Of a stretch of DNA of 64,000 bases, positions 24,762-34,495 are shown piece after piece. Source of the stretch: Agromyces sp. LHK192. Its GTDB lineage: Bacteria > Actinomycetota > Actinomycetes > Actinomycetales > Microbacteriaceae. A program made the position numbers and the translations under genes. The notes under the pieces are model-generated. The model was not told where the DNA came from. It was given only the letters and a program-made list of their open reading frames with translations, and searched no databases. Location of the stretch: assembly GCF_004006235.1 (NCBI RefSeq), contig NZ_CP034753.1, forward strand, positions 620,001 through 684,000, written 5' to 3'. The first letter of the stretch is position 1. Each line of letters begins with the position of its first letter.

Positions 24762-26126
24762 TCAGGCCCGGGCGGAGGCGGCCGCCACCTTCACCGACTC
24801 GTAGGCCGCGAGCGCCTCGCGCCGGCCCTCGGCGAGGTCGACGATCGGCTCGGGGGAGTCGTCGGTGTCCGGGTCGGGGAGCCAGCGGCGCCGGTACGCG
24901 CCGTCCGCGTCGAACTTCGCCGCCTGCGTCTCGGGGTTGAAGATCCGGAAGTACGGCGCCGCGTCGGCCCCGGAGCCGGCCACCCACTGCCAGTTGAACG
25001 GGTTGGACGCCTCGTCGGCGTCGACGAGCGTGTCCCAGAACCACTGCTCGCCCCGGCGCCAGTCGATGAGCAGGTGCTTGACCAGGAACGAGGCCGTCAC
25101 CATGCGCACCCGGTTGTGCATCGACCCGGTGCGCCAGAGTTCGCGCATGCCGGCGTCGACGAGCGGGATGCCCGTGCGTCCGCGCTGCCAGGCTTCGAGC
25201 GCGGTCGGGTGCAGCCGGGGCCAGGGGAACGCGTCGAACTCCGGTCGCAGGTTCCGGGTCGCCAGGTCGGGGAAGTGGTACAGCACGTGCCAGGCGAACT
25301 CGCGCCAGCCGAGCTCGGTGCGGAACCGCGCCGCCCCCTCGCTGCGCTTGGGCCGCATCGCCTCCCACGCCTCGAACGGGCTCAATTCGCCGAAGCGCAG
25401 GTGCGGTGAGAGGCGGGAGACGACGGGGTCGCCCATGCGATCGCGCCCGTCGGCGTAGTCCTGCACCGCATCGGCGGCGAACTCCTCGAGTCGCTCGCGG
25501 GCAGCCGCCGGACCCGGCGTCCAGGTCTCGCGGAGCCCGCCGGCCCAGTCCGGCCGAGTGGGGAGCAGCGCCCAGTCCGCGAGCCGGTCGCCGTCGAGGC
25601 GCGTCCCGTCGAGCCGGCCCGGGACCGGCAGCGGATGCCGCGGCTCGGGCGCCTCGCGGCACGCGCGCCAGAAGGGCGTGAACACCGAGTACGGCGTACC
25701 CTGCCCGGTGCGGATCGTCCACGGTTCGAACAGCAGCGAGGCCTGGAAGCTGCGGACGTCGACCCCGTCGTCGGCGAGTCCGGCCTTCAGGCCGGCGTCG
25801 ACCTCGCGTGCTGCTCCGTACCGCCGATTCCACACGACGGCATCGGCACCGGCGTCGTCGACGACCTCGCGCACCACGTCGGCCCCGGCGCCGCGGCGCA
25901 GCACGAGCGGCACGCCGAGGTCGTCGAGGTCCGCGGCGAGCGACTCGAGCGAACCGTGCAACCACCACCGGGCCGCGCCGCCGAGCGGTCGCACACCCGG
26001 CGAGCCCTCGTCGAGCACGTACAGCGCGACGACCGGGGCTCCGCGTTCCGCGGCGGCGGACAGCGCCGGGTGGTCGGCGACGCGGAGGTCGTCGCGGAAC
26101 CAGACGATCGTCGGGGCTGCAGCCAT
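24762..26126 (-). CDS. phrB: Deoxyribodipyrimidine photolyase
   Basis: A 454-residue cryptochrome/photolyase protein. The N-terminal antenna domain begins TIVWFRDDLRVADHPALSAA. The C-terminal FAD domain has RLSPHLRFGELSPFEAWEA, GWREFAWHVLYHFPDL, WQRGRTGIPLVDAGMRELWRTGSMHNR and FNWQWVAGSGADAAPYFRIFNP, the class I CPD photolyase signatures with the tryptophans of the electron-transfer chain. It repairs UV-induced pyrimidine dimers with blue light. ATG 26126 leaves 38 bases to the divergent FHA gene. Confidence 0.95.
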   Translation of the reverse strand: MAAAPTIVWFRDDLRVADHPALSAAAERGAPVVALYVLDEGSPGVRPLGGAARWWLHGSLESLAADLDDLGVPLVLRRGAGADVVREVVDDAGADAVVWNRRYGAAREVDAGLKAGLADDGVDVRSFQASLLFEPWTIRTGQGTPYSVFTPFWRACREAPEPRHPLPVPGRLDGTRLDGDRLADWALLPTRPDWAGGLRETWTPGPAAARERLEEFAADAVQDYADGRDRMGDPVVSRLSPHLRFGELSPFEAWEAMRPKRSEGAARFRTELGWREFAWHVLYHFPDLATRNLRPEFDAFPWPRLHPTALEAWQRGRTGIPLVDAGMRELWRTGSMHNRVRMVTASFLVKHLLIDWRRGEQWFWDTLVDADEASNPFNWQWVAGSGADAAPYFRIFNPETQAAKFDADGAYRRRWLPDPDTDDSPEPIVDLAEGRREALAAYESVKVAAASARA

Positions 26127-26152
26127 CTCCGAACGCTACCGCCGCCCTCGGA

Positions 26153-26158
26153 TAGAGT
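26153..26158 (+). promoter_or_regulatory. -10 element of a probable leaderless promoter for the FHA/kinase operon
   Basis: TAGAGT ends 6 bases before the GTG start at 26165 and no Shine-Dalgarno sequence lies between. This is the geometry of actinobacterial leaderless transcripts. No good -35 hexamer is visible. Confidence 0.45.
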
Positions 26159-26164
26159 CGACGG

Positions 26165-27199
26165 GTGTTCGAATACGCTCCAGCCGGCATGGGGACGGTG
26201 CCCGGCTTCGCGATCGTGACCGGGCGGTTCGTCACGCTGTTCGGGCGAGACGCCGACGCGGAGTTCGCCGGTGCGCTGTTCGCGGTGCTCCAGGAGGACG
26301 ACGTGACACTCGTCGAGGTGCTCGACCTGCTCGCGATCGAGGGCGGCCCGGCCGACTGCGGCATCGTCGAGGTGCTCGACGAGGTCGAGCGCCGCGTGCA
26401 CGTCGGTGTCCGCGGAGGCGTCGAGGTCGTCGTCGACGGCGCCGCGACCACGCGATTCTCCGGACCCGACGGCGGTGCCTGGGTGGTCGGCGAATCGACC
26501 GGCATCGCGGGCCTGCGCCTCTCGATCGACGGCGCGGATGCCTCCGCCGCCGATCGCCTCCCGGTGCAGCGCGGAGTCGTGCGCACGTCGCAGATCGCGA
26601 TCGCCGAGGTGCGTGCGTCGTCGCCGAAACGGCGGACCGACCTGCCGACCCGCCGGATCGACCTGTCGTCGATCGCGTCGGCGGGCACCGCGGCATCCGC
26701 TCCGGGCGTCGCAGAACCGGTGTCGGATGCCGTGGACGAGTCCGACGCGGTGCTCGAAGCCGAGGCCGTGCTCGAGGCCGAAGCGGTGCTCGAGGCCGAG
26801 ACTTCGCGTGAGGTGGCATCCGAATCGGTCGCCGTGTGGATCATGCGGCTTCCCGACGGCACCGAGCTCGTGCCGCCGGTGGTGTTCGGCCGCCGACCGG
26901 TGCCGGACGGCGCCGAGGGGGCGGTGCACATCGTGACGCCCTCGCCGCGTCGCGAGATCTCGGGCCGCCACGTCGAGGTGCGGTTCGAGGCCTCGGAGCT
27001 GGCCGCGCTCGACCTCGGTTCGACGAACGGCACGATCGTGCTGTCGGCCGACCGTGCGCCGCGCCTGCTCATCCACAACGGACAGATCACCCTCAGATCG
27101 GGCGATATACTGGACCTCGGCGAGTCCTACCTGGTGACGGTTTCCCAGGTCTCCGAGGGTCGTCGATCCACTGCAATCGGGTCCGCCAGCCCGGGCTGA
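26165..27199 (+). CDS. FHA-domain protein, first gene of the kinase/Ig-repeat operon
   Basis: A 344-residue protein. The N-terminal region (about 1-140) has no family I recognise. A Ser/Ala/Glu-rich linker contains AVLEAE three times in tandem (18-bp DNA repeat, 26747-26800). A C-terminal FHA domain (about 230-330) shows FGRRPV, REISGRHVEVR and LDLGSTNGTIV: Arg, Ser and His for phosphothreonine binding and Asn for backbone contact, all present. FHA domains read phosphothreonine, and the next gene, 16 bases on, is a Ser/Thr kinase, so it is a likely partner or substrate. GTG 26165 appears leaderless. Confidence 0.88.
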   Translation: MFEYAPAGMGTVPGFAIVTGRFVTLFGRDADAEFAGALFAVLQEDDVTLVEVLDLLAIEGGPADCGIVEVLDEVERRVHVGVRGGVEVVVDGAATTRFSGPDGGAWVVGESTGIAGLRLSIDGADASAADRLPVQRGVVRTSQIAIAEVRASSPKRRTDLPTRRIDLSSIASAGTAASAPGVAEPVSDAVDESDAVLEAEAVLEAEAVLEAETSREVASESVAVWIMRLPDGTELVPPVVFGRRPVPDGAEGAVHIVTPSPRREISGRHVEVRFEASELAALDLGSTNGTIVLSADRAPRLLIHNGQITLRSGDILDLGESYLVTVSQVSEGRRSTAIGSASPG

Positions 27200-27215
27200 C
27201 GGAGAGGGACCCGAG

Positions 27216-28343
27216 GTGCCGAGACGACGTGTGGCGACACCTCCGGTGATCGCCGGATTCACCTATGTCCGGCCGCTCGGTTCCGGCGGATTCGCCGACG
27301 TCTTCCTATACGAACAGGACATGCCCCGACGGGTCGCCGCCGTCAAGGTGCTGCGCGCCGACGCGATCGACCCCGAGGTCAGGCGCAGCTTCAACGCCGA
27401 GGCCGACGTCATGGCCCGGCTCTCGACGCACGCGGCGATCGTCACCATCCACCAGGCATCGATCTCCGCCGACGGTCGCCCCTACCTCGCGATGGAGTAC
27501 TGCCCCGACACGATGGCCGCGAGGTACAAGCGCGAGCCGCTGCCCGTCGGCGAGGTGCTCGACGTCGGCGTGCGGCTCGCCGCCGCGCTCGAGACCGCGC
27601 ACCGAGCCGGTCTGCTGCACCGCGACATCAAGCCGTCGAACGTCCTCATCAACACCTATGGCGCACCGGTGCTCGCCGACTTCGGCATCGCCGCGGCCCT
27701 GCACGACACCGGCGATTCCGAGGTCTTCGCGATGTCGGTGCCGTGGAGCGCGCCCGAGGTGCTCCGCGAGGAGACGAGCGGGAGCGTGCAGAGCGAGGTG
27801 TGGAGCCTCGCGGCGACGCTGTACACGCTGCTCGCCGGCCGCAGCCCGTTCGAGCTCGACGACCGTTCGAAGAACACGAGCGAGCAGCTCACCCGCCGCA
27901 TCGCGCGGGCGACGTACCCGAAGCTGCCGCGTGCGGGCCTCCCGCCGATCCTCGACGACCTGCTGCAGGGTGCGATGCAGCGCGACCCGTCGAGGCGGTA
28001 CCCGTCGATGGCGGCGTTCGCCGACCGTCTCCGCGACACGCAGTACCGGCTCGGGCTGCCCGTGACGGCCTTCGAGGTCGCGGCGCCCGAGTGGGCGGGC
28101 GCCATGCCCGTGCGATTCCACGACGAGTCGACGCGCGGCCCGGTTGTCTCCACCGTCGCCCGCGACTCCCGCCGAGCCGCCCGCGCGGCCCGCAAGGTCT
28201 CGACCGAGGTCGACCGCGACGGCCTGCCCGTGGCTCGCACGGCGAAGCGGTCGGGGCTCTCGATCGCGCTGATCGCGGCCGGTGCCGGAGCGGGCCTCGT
28301 CGTCGTGGCGTTCGTCGCCGGAAGGCTGACGGGGCTCGTCTGA
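27216..28343 (+). CDS. Membrane-anchored Ser/Thr protein kinase
   Basis: A 375-residue Hanks-type kinase. The Gly-rich loop is LGSGGFADVF, Lys44 lies in AAVKVL, HRDIKPSN has catalytic Asp137, and ADFGIA has Asp155. The activation segment (HDTGDSEVFAMSVPWSAPE) has Ser-rich rather than the usual Thr-x-x-Tyr content. A basic juxtamembrane stretch leads to one C-terminal transmembrane helix (LSIALIAAGAGAGLVVVAFVAG) with almost nothing outside, so unlike PknB there are no PASTA domains. The giant Ig-repeat protein follows with a 1-base overlap and could act as the extracellular partner. Start GTG 27216. Confidence 0.93.
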   Translation: MPRRRVATPPVIAGFTYVRPLGSGGFADVFLYEQDMPRRVAAVKVLRADAIDPEVRRSFNAEADVMARLSTHAAIVTIHQASISADGRPYLAMEYCPDTMAARYKREPLPVGEVLDVGVRLAAALETAHRAGLLHRDIKPSNVLINTYGAPVLADFGIAAALHDTGDSEVFAMSVPWSAPEVLREETSGSVQSEVWSLAATLYTLLAGRSPFELDDRSKNTSEQLTRRIARATYPKLPRAGLPPILDDLLQGAMQRDPSRRYPSMAAFADRLRDTQYRLGLPVTAFEVAAPEWAGAMPVRFHDESTRGPVVSTVARDSRRAARAARKVSTEVDRDGLPVARTAKRSGLSIALIAAGAGAGLVVVAFVAGRLTGLV

Positions 28344-31300
28344 TGGCACGCACGACCGAGCGCCGCGGCCCGCGGCGGGGGATGATCGCGGCGGTCGTGG
28401 CATCCGTCGCGGTCATCGGCACGGTCGCGGGATTCGCGATCACCAGCGCCGGATACGAATCGCAGGAGGTGCCCCGCGTCGAGACCTCCGTGTGGGTCAC
28501 CCGCGACGACGGCCGCTACGGCCGCGTCAACGCGGACCTCGCCGAGCTCGACACCGTCCGCTCGGTCGACGACCCGAGCGCGGTCGCGCAGTCGGGCGCG
28601 CAGGGCGTGCTGTTCAGCGGCGGCCTCCGCGAACGGTGGACCATCGATCCCGCCTCTCCCGCCGACCTCGTCGACACGGGCGATGCCGAGGGCGGAACCG
28701 GCGAGGAGATCGCCGCGACGCCGACGCCGGCAGGCACGCGCGAGGTCGTCGGCGCGGGCGGGTACGTGCTCTACCGCACCGACACCGGCCAGGTGTCGCT
28801 CGGCACGCTCGACTCCGAGCACTTCACCATGATCGACCCGTACGTCGCCGAGGAGGGCGACGACGAGGCCGGGGCAGCGGATGCCGCGGCCGACGCCGAA
28901 GCGGCCGCCGGCGAGGCTGCGGACGCCGAGGTCGACGAGGTGTACTCCGCCTCTGCGGCGACCGTCGACGCGGACGGGCGCGTCGCGATGTACTCCGCCG
29001 CCGACGGCGCGGTCAGCCGCTACGACGCAACGACGGCATCCTTCAGCGACCCTGTGGCCGTCGACCCTGCACCCGCGGCGGACGCGAGGCTGGAACTGGC
29101 GATGGTCGCCGGCCGGTGGATCCTCGTCGAGCCGGGCGCGGGCCGGGCGTGGATCGAGGGCGTCGACGACGTCGTCGAGCTCGACGTCGACGCCGAGGCG
29201 CTCCTCCAGGAGAGTTCCCTCACGGGAGATCGCGCGCTGATCGCGGACGGCAGCGGGCTCGTCTCGGTCGACCTCGGCAGCGGGGCCTCCGAGCGCGAGC
29301 TCGAGGCATCCGGCACCCCGGCGGCACCGGTCCTCGTCGGCGGCGACGCGACCGCCGCGTGGCTCTCGGACCAGGGCGGCACCATGTGGACCCGATCGGG
29401 CGGCGAGCGCGAACTCGAGGCGCCCGGCGAGATCCTCGGCCAGGCCTCCGCCGTCGCCCCGGTGCTGCGCACCAACGGCGACCGGGCCGTCCTCAACGAA
29501 CCGGGTACGGGCCTGCTCTGGACCGTGCCCGACGGCCGGATGATCCCCCTGGAGGAATGGTCGGTCGAGGACGACACCGAGCAGGAGGAGGGCGTGATCC
29601 TCGTCGAGGACGTGCCCGAGCAGAAGCCGCCGGTCGCCGTCGGCGACACGTTCGGCGTGCGCAGCGGCCAGCTCGTCGCGCTCCCCGTGCTCCTCAACGA
29701 CCACGACCCCAACCGCTCCGACGTGCTGACGGTCGCGGCGGGCTCCGTCGGCGGCATCGACCCCGCCTTCGGCGAGGTGACGACGGTCGGGCACAGCCAG
29801 TCCCTCGCGGTGCGCGTCGCCGCGACCTCGGGCAGCGCGACCTTCCCGTACGCCGTCAGCGACGGCGCCGCGTCGAGCGACCCCGCCACCGTGACGCTCA
29901 ACGTCGTCCCCGACGACCAGAACTCCGCACCCGAGTGGTGCGCGGTCGAGCAGTGCCACCAGGTGTGGCCGTCGCCGCAGCTCCGACCGGGCGGCACCGC
30001 GATCGTGCCCGCGCTCGACGGCTGGGTCGACCCCGACGGCGACGCCTTCGTCCTCTCCGACGCGCGCGCCATCGACCCCGCGGCGCCCGTCGCCGTGGTC
30101 GCCCGCGCCGATGGACGCGTCGCCGTCCGACACACCGACCCGAACGCCGGAGACGCGACCGTCGCGGTCGCGATCGTGGTCACCGACTCCCACGGCGCGT
30201 CGACCGAGAAGACCATCGAGTTCCGCATCTCGGGCTCGTCCTCCGTCGAGGCCGGCGGCGTCGCCGTCACCGCGGGCACCGGCGAGAACGTGGCCGTCGA
30301 GGTCGCCGAGCACGTCACCGGCGGCAGCGGCTCCTACCGGCTCGTCGACGCCGTCGATCCGCTCGGCGGATCGACCGGCCTCATCGTGGCGCCCAACGCC
30401 TCGGCGGGCACCGTCGAGCTCAGCGCCGCGGAGGTCGGCGAGTACACGGTCACCTACACGGTCGCGGACACCGTCACCCAGGCCGAGGAGTCCGCGACGA
30501 TCCGGCTCTCGGTCGTGGACCGCTCCGCACCGTTGTCGATCGCGCCGATCACCACCTTCGTCCGCCCCGGTGAGGACACCCGCGTCGACGTGCTGTCGGC
30601 CGTGCAGAACTCGACAGGGCGAGTGCTCCTGCTCAGCGAGGCGTCGAGTTCCACCGGCGACCTCGGCGTGGGCATCGTCGGCGCCGAGCAGTTGCGGGTC
30701 GCGATCTCGGGCGGCGTCGCCCCGGCCGGCGAGCCGGCGCTGGTCGGGCGGGTGCGCGTGGTCGTGACCGACGGTGCAGGCGCCGCGGTCGTCGGCTCCG
30801 TCGACGTGTTCCTCGCCCCGGTCGCCGTGGGCGCGCCGCCCATCGCCCGCCCCGACACCGTCACCGTGCGGGCCGGCCAGCTCACCGACATCCATGTCCT
30901 CGCGAACGACGTGAGCCCGCGCGGCGCTCGGCTCGTCGTCGGTCACGACGTCGTCGGCTCCGGCGCCGACGGCGAACTGGCGTTCACCTCGGGCGACGCG
31001 GTCCGCTACATCGCGCCGTCGAAGATCGGCACGTACGAGCTCACCTACTCGGTCGCACTCGAGAGCGACCCGACGATGACCGACTACGCGACCGTGACGG
31101 TCACCGTGCTCCCCGCAGGTGCCAACCGACCGCCGAAGCCGCCGGCGCTGGCCGCGCGCGTGCTCAGCGGCCAGAGCGTCGAGATCCCGGTGCCGAGCCT
31201 CGGCATCGACCCCGACGGCGACCGGGTCGTGCTGTCGGGCATCGGCCAGCCGCCTGCAGGCAGCGGCACCGCCTCGATCGGCGCCGAAGGCGACACCATC

Positions 31301-34300
31301 GTCTACCGCGCGCCCGTTGGCGGGGTGAGCGGCGGCCAGCTCGCGTTCGACTACACGGTGCGCGACGGCGACGGCGCCGAGCAGACCGCGCTCGTGCGGG
31401 TCGGCGTCCTCGCGGCCGAGCTCGCCGATGCCGCACCGGTCACGTTCAGCGACTACGTGCGCGCGACGCGCGGCGCGGCCACCGGAGTCACCGTCTCACC
31501 GCTCTCGAACGACCGCGACCCCGCGCTCGGCGAACTCGAACTCGTCGAGGTGGTGCCGAACGCGCCGCCCGGTTCGACCGAGTACGACCGACTCGCCGGC
31601 CTCGTCGACGGCGCGACGAACCTCGAGGAGGGGCACGTCGTGCTCGCCGCGGGCGACGTCGCGGGCACCAACTCCTACCTCTACACGGCCCGGTCGGTGG
31701 CGACCTCCTCGACCGCTCAGGGACTGATCGTCTTCAACGTCAGCGAGCAGGCCGCTGCGGACCATCCGGTCGTCACCGACACCGTGGTGACCGCCCGCAA
31801 CCGCGGCGAGTTCGAGCGCGACGGCCTCGACGTCGTGACCGGGCACGTCGAATGGGCGACGGGGGACCTCTCGACCCTGCGCCTCGAGCTGTGGGGATCG
31901 TCGACCCGATACCGGGTCGACGGCTGGCGCATCTCCGGCCGCATGCCGGACGAGGGCGACCTGGTGCCGTTCCGCCTCTCCACCGAGGACGGCGCGGTCG
32001 AGACCTACGGTATCCTCCGGATCCCCGCGTTCGACGACCTCCCCGTGCAGCTGCGTTCGTCGGTGACGCCGGTCCAGGTCGGCGAGGAGCAGGCGAAGAC
32101 ATTCGACGTCGGAGAGATGCTCGACCTCGCCGACGGCGAGCGGGTGGAGTACGGAGACGGCCAGTACCCGGTGCAGCGCCAGAACTCGACGTGCGCACCG
32201 ACGGGTTCCACGAAGGCAGAATACCGGGCCGGCCGCGAGGCGCCGTGGAGCGACATCTGCCTCGTGCCGGTGCGCCTCCTGGGGCAGGACCGCTGGTCGC
32301 AGGTCGCGGTGCCGATCGACGTCCAGCCGAAGGACCCGCAGGCGCAGCTGACCGCGATCTCGCGCACCGTCGCCCCGGGTGCGACCGAGCAGATCGCCCT
32401 CTACGACGCGATGACCTCGTGGGAGGGCGGCCGCGAGGGCGATCGCTCCAAGCTCGCCTACGACGTCTCCTTCGGCGGGTCGGCGTTCACGATGACCGGC
32501 GGCGGCGACCAGATCTCGTTCGAGGCGCGCGCCGACGCGGTTCCCGGCACCCGTGAGACGGCGACGGTCTCGCTGCCCGCGTTCGGCGGCGCCAGTGCGA
32601 CCATCACGCTCGTGGTCGGCGTCGCACCGCCCGACTCGCCGCGTGGCGCGACGATCACGCGCGAGTGCACCGTGACCGCGGGCCCGTGCACCATCCAGGT
32701 CGCCGGCGTCGGCGGCGAGTACGACCCGTTCGCCGGCAAGACCGGTGCCGGTCTCACGCTCGCGTCGATCGGCTCGGGCGGCGGCGGCGTCACGTGCGAC
32801 GTGGCATCCGTCGGCACGAGCGGCCAGCAGTCGGTCGTCGCGACGTTCAAGGCGGGCACCGAGGCCTTCGGCGGAACCTGCGTGGTCCCGTTCACGGTGC
32901 GCGACGCGCAGGGGCGCACCGGCCCCGGCACCCTCACCATCGACGTGCAGGGCTACCCGCAGCGGCCCGCCTCGATCTCGACGTCGGGGTACACCGGTTC
33001 GAGCGTGACCCTCGAGGTGGCGCTCGGCGACGCCGCGAAGGCCCACCCGGCCGTGAACGCCGTGCGCATCTACCGCGACGGGCGCGACACCGGCGCGGAC
33101 TGCTCGCCCGCGATCGCGACGCTGTACCGCTGCGTGGTGTCCGGGCTCCAGAACGGCGCCGAGGTGCGCTTCACCGCGCGCGCCGTGAACCAGGTCGGCG
33201 AGTCCGCCGAGACCAGCGCGGTGACCACCTGGGCGTATCAGCAGCCGCAGATCACCGAGGCGGTGCCGGTGCCGGTCTACGACCAGCGCTCGACGAGCAC
33301 GAACAACGCGGTCGTGGAACTCACGATCCGCTCCAGCGACGACACCCGGCAGTTCCGGATCGCCGAGCGCAACCTCACGCTCCAGCGGCAGGGTGCCGTC
33401 TCGACCTACCGCATCGACGTGAGCCCCGGCCCGCAGCTGCTCACCATCATCCCGATCAGCCAGTACCGTCCGCCGATCGAAGGGAGCAGCGACGGCGCCA
33501 GCACCGCGGTCGGCGTGACCGCCGCGGGTGCGCCGTGGTTCGAACGGTCGATCGTTGCATCGGCCCTGGACGACAACAAGTCGATTCAGATCTCAGGCGA
33601 TTCGGTCGCCACGAACGGCAGCGACCGAGTAGTCGACAAGGTCTACCTGGCTTGGCGGAACGGGCAGGAACCCAGGTGCGAGGCGGCCGCGGACGGCAGC
33701 CTGAGCGTCTCCGGCGGCAACGCCATGAGATCGGCGACTTCGACGATCACCGGGCTCGACGACTTCGAGTGGTACCGCGTGAAGGTCTGCGCGTCGAACG
33801 GGTACGGTGCGACGCAGTCGAACACCGTCGATGTGCTCACCTACGCGAGCGCTCCGCCGCCGTCGGGCACGGCGACCTACGAGGTGTCCACGACGGCCGT
33901 GCAGGGCGGCGACGGCGTCTGGCGTTACGGGCTCGCTTCAGCGCCCTCGGTCTCGCCGCCGTCGTCGAAGTTCCACCTCGAGTACAACCTGTACGGCGAC
34001 TGGCGCAACGACTTCGAGCTCAGGGCGGACTCGACGCCGTGGGACGTCCGCGTGCGTGCGTGCCGCTGGCAGTACACGAACTGCACGGGTGAGACCGCGG
34101 TCGGATGGGCGGGCGCCCCGACCGTCGTCGAGGTCGTCCTGCCCTCGAACGCGTGCTACGACAACGTCGACGATGCGCGCAACGCCGTGCGGGTGTCGAC
34201 AGCGGCCAACGGGTCGAAGAACGTCGAGGTCGTCCCGGGCGCGGCCAACGCCGACGGGAGCATCCCCGTCACCGTGACGGTGCGGTTCTCGGATGACTTC

Positions 34301-34420
34301 CGAAACCTGTCGCCAGTCACCGGAACGACCACGATCTGCGCCCCGCCGCCACCGGACCCGGGGCCGACGGATCCTCCGACCGAGCCGACCGATCCCGCCG
34401 ATCCCCCCACCAGCCCCTGA
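28343..34420 (+). CDS. Giant surface protein with Ig-like and fibronectin III-like repeats
   Basis: A 2025-residue protein. A basic N-terminus and one transmembrane/signal-anchor helix (about 14-35: MIAAVVASVAVIGTVAGFAI) place the rest outside the cell. Residues about 40-430 look like an irregular beta-propeller-type domain (repeated short TWxxD/GxxxLL strands). From about 429 onward, starts at roughly 527, 630, 730, 832, 929, 1031, 1139, 1233, 1333 and 1433 mark about eleven Ig/cadherin-like modules of 100 residues (NDHDP, DPDGD and ANDVS calcium-type turns). FN3-like modules begin near 1540 and the tail is Pro/Asp/Thr-rich (PPPPDPGPTDPPTEP). No sortase motif. Presumably the structural output of this operon. 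Confidence 0.88.
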   Translation: MARTTERRGPRRGMIAAVVASVAVIGTVAGFAITSAGYESQEVPRVETSVWVTRDDGRYGRVNADLAELDTVRSVDDPSAVAQSGAQGVLFSGGLRERWTIDPASPADLVDTGDAEGGTGEEIAATPTPAGTREVVGAGGYVLYRTDTGQVSLGTLDSEHFTMIDPYVAEEGDDEAGAADAAADAEAAAGEAADAEVDEVYSASAATVDADGRVAMYSAADGAVSRYDATTASFSDPVAVDPAPAADARLELAMVAGRWILVEPGAGRAWIEGVDDVVELDVDAEALLQESSLTGDRALIADGSGLVSVDLGSGASERELEASGTPAAPVLVGGDATAAWLSDQGGTMWTRSGGERELEAPGEILGQASAVAPVLRTNGDRAVLNEPGTGLLWTVPDGRMIPLEEWSVEDDTEQEEGVILVEDVPEQKPPVAVGDTFGVRSGQLVALPVLLNDHDPNRSDVLTVAAGSVGGIDPAFGEVTTVGHSQSLAVRVAATSGSATFPYAVSDGAASSDPATVTLNVVPDDQNSAPEWCAVEQCHQVWPSPQLRPGGTAIVPALDGWVDPDGDAFVLSDARAIDPAAPVAVVARADGRVAVRHTDPNAGDATVAVAIVVTDSHGASTEKTIEFRISGSSSVEAGGVAVTAGTGENVAVEVAEHVTGGSGSYRLVDAVDPLGGSTGLIVAPNASAGTVELSAAEVGEYTVTYTVADTVTQAEESATIRLSVVDRSAPLSIAPITTFVRPGEDTRVDVLSAVQNSTGRVLLLSEASSSTGDLGVGIVGAEQLRVAISGGVAPAGEPALVGRVRVVVTDGAGAAVVGSVDVFLAPVAVGAPPIARPDTVTVRAGQLTDIHVLANDVSPRGARLVVGHDVVGSGADGELAFTSGDAVRYIAPSKIGTYELTYSVALESDPTMTDYATVTVTVLPAGANRPPKPPALAARVLSGQSVEIPVPSLGIDPDGDRVVLSGIGQPPAGSGTASIGAEGDTIVYRAPVGGVSGGQLAFDYTVRDGDGAEQTALVRVGVLAAELADAAPVTFSDYVRATRGAATGVTVSPLSNDRDPALGELELVEVVPNAPPGSTEYDRLAGLVDGATNLEEGHVVLAAGDVAGTNSYLYTARSVATSSTAQGLIVFNVSEQAAADHPVVTDTVVTARNRGEFERDGLDVVTGHVEWATGDLSTLRLELWGSSTRYRVDGWRISGRMPDEGDLVPFRLSTEDGAVETYGILRIPAFDDLPVQLRSSVTPVQVGEEQAKTFDVGEMLDLADGERVEYGDGQYPVQRQNSTCAPTGSTKAEYRAGREAPWSDICLVPVRLLGQDRWSQVAVPIDVQPKDPQAQLTAISRTVAPGATEQIALYDAMTSWEGGREGDRSKLAYDVSFGGSAFTMTGGGDQISFEARADAVPGTRETATVSLPAFGGASATITLVVGVAPPDSPRGATITRECTVTAGPCTIQVAGVGGEYDPFAGKTGAGLTLASIGSGGGGVTCDVASVGTSGQQSVVATFKAGTEAFGGTCVVPFTVRDAQGRTGPGTLTIDVQGYPQRPASISTSGYTGSSVTLEVALGDAAKAHPAVNAVRIYRDGRDTGADCSPAIATLYRCVVSGLQNGAEVRFTARAVNQVGESAETSAVTTWAYQQPQITEAVPVPVYDQRSTSTNNAVVELTIRSSDDTRQFRIAERNLTLQRQGAVSTYRIDVSPGPQLLTIIPISQYRPPIEGSSDGASTAVGVTAAGAPWFERSIVASALDDNKSIQISGDSVATNGSDRVVDKVYLAWRNGQEPRCEAAADGSLSVSGGNAMRSATSTITGLDDFEWYRVKVCASNGYGATQSNTVDVLTYASAPPPSGTATYEVSTTAVQGGDGVWRYGLASAPSVSPPSSKFHLEYNLYGDWRNDFELRADSTPWDVRVRACRWQYTNCTGETAVGWAGAPTVVEVVLPSNACYDNVDDARNAVRVSTAANGSKNVEVVPGAANADGSIPVTVTVRFSDDFRNLSPVTGTTTICAPPPPDPGPTDPPTEPTDPADPPTSP

Positions 34421-34495
34421 CCCTTCGCGCGCCGCCCGGCTTCCCGCCGACGCATCCGCCCGAGACATCCCGCCCCACCCGAGAGGACCGCCACC

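Noticed and set aside
27656..30946. A 1096-codon minus-strand frame opposite the giant surface protein
   Set aside because: Antisense shadow of the Ig-repeat gene; repeats of Asp/Arg/Gly with no family.
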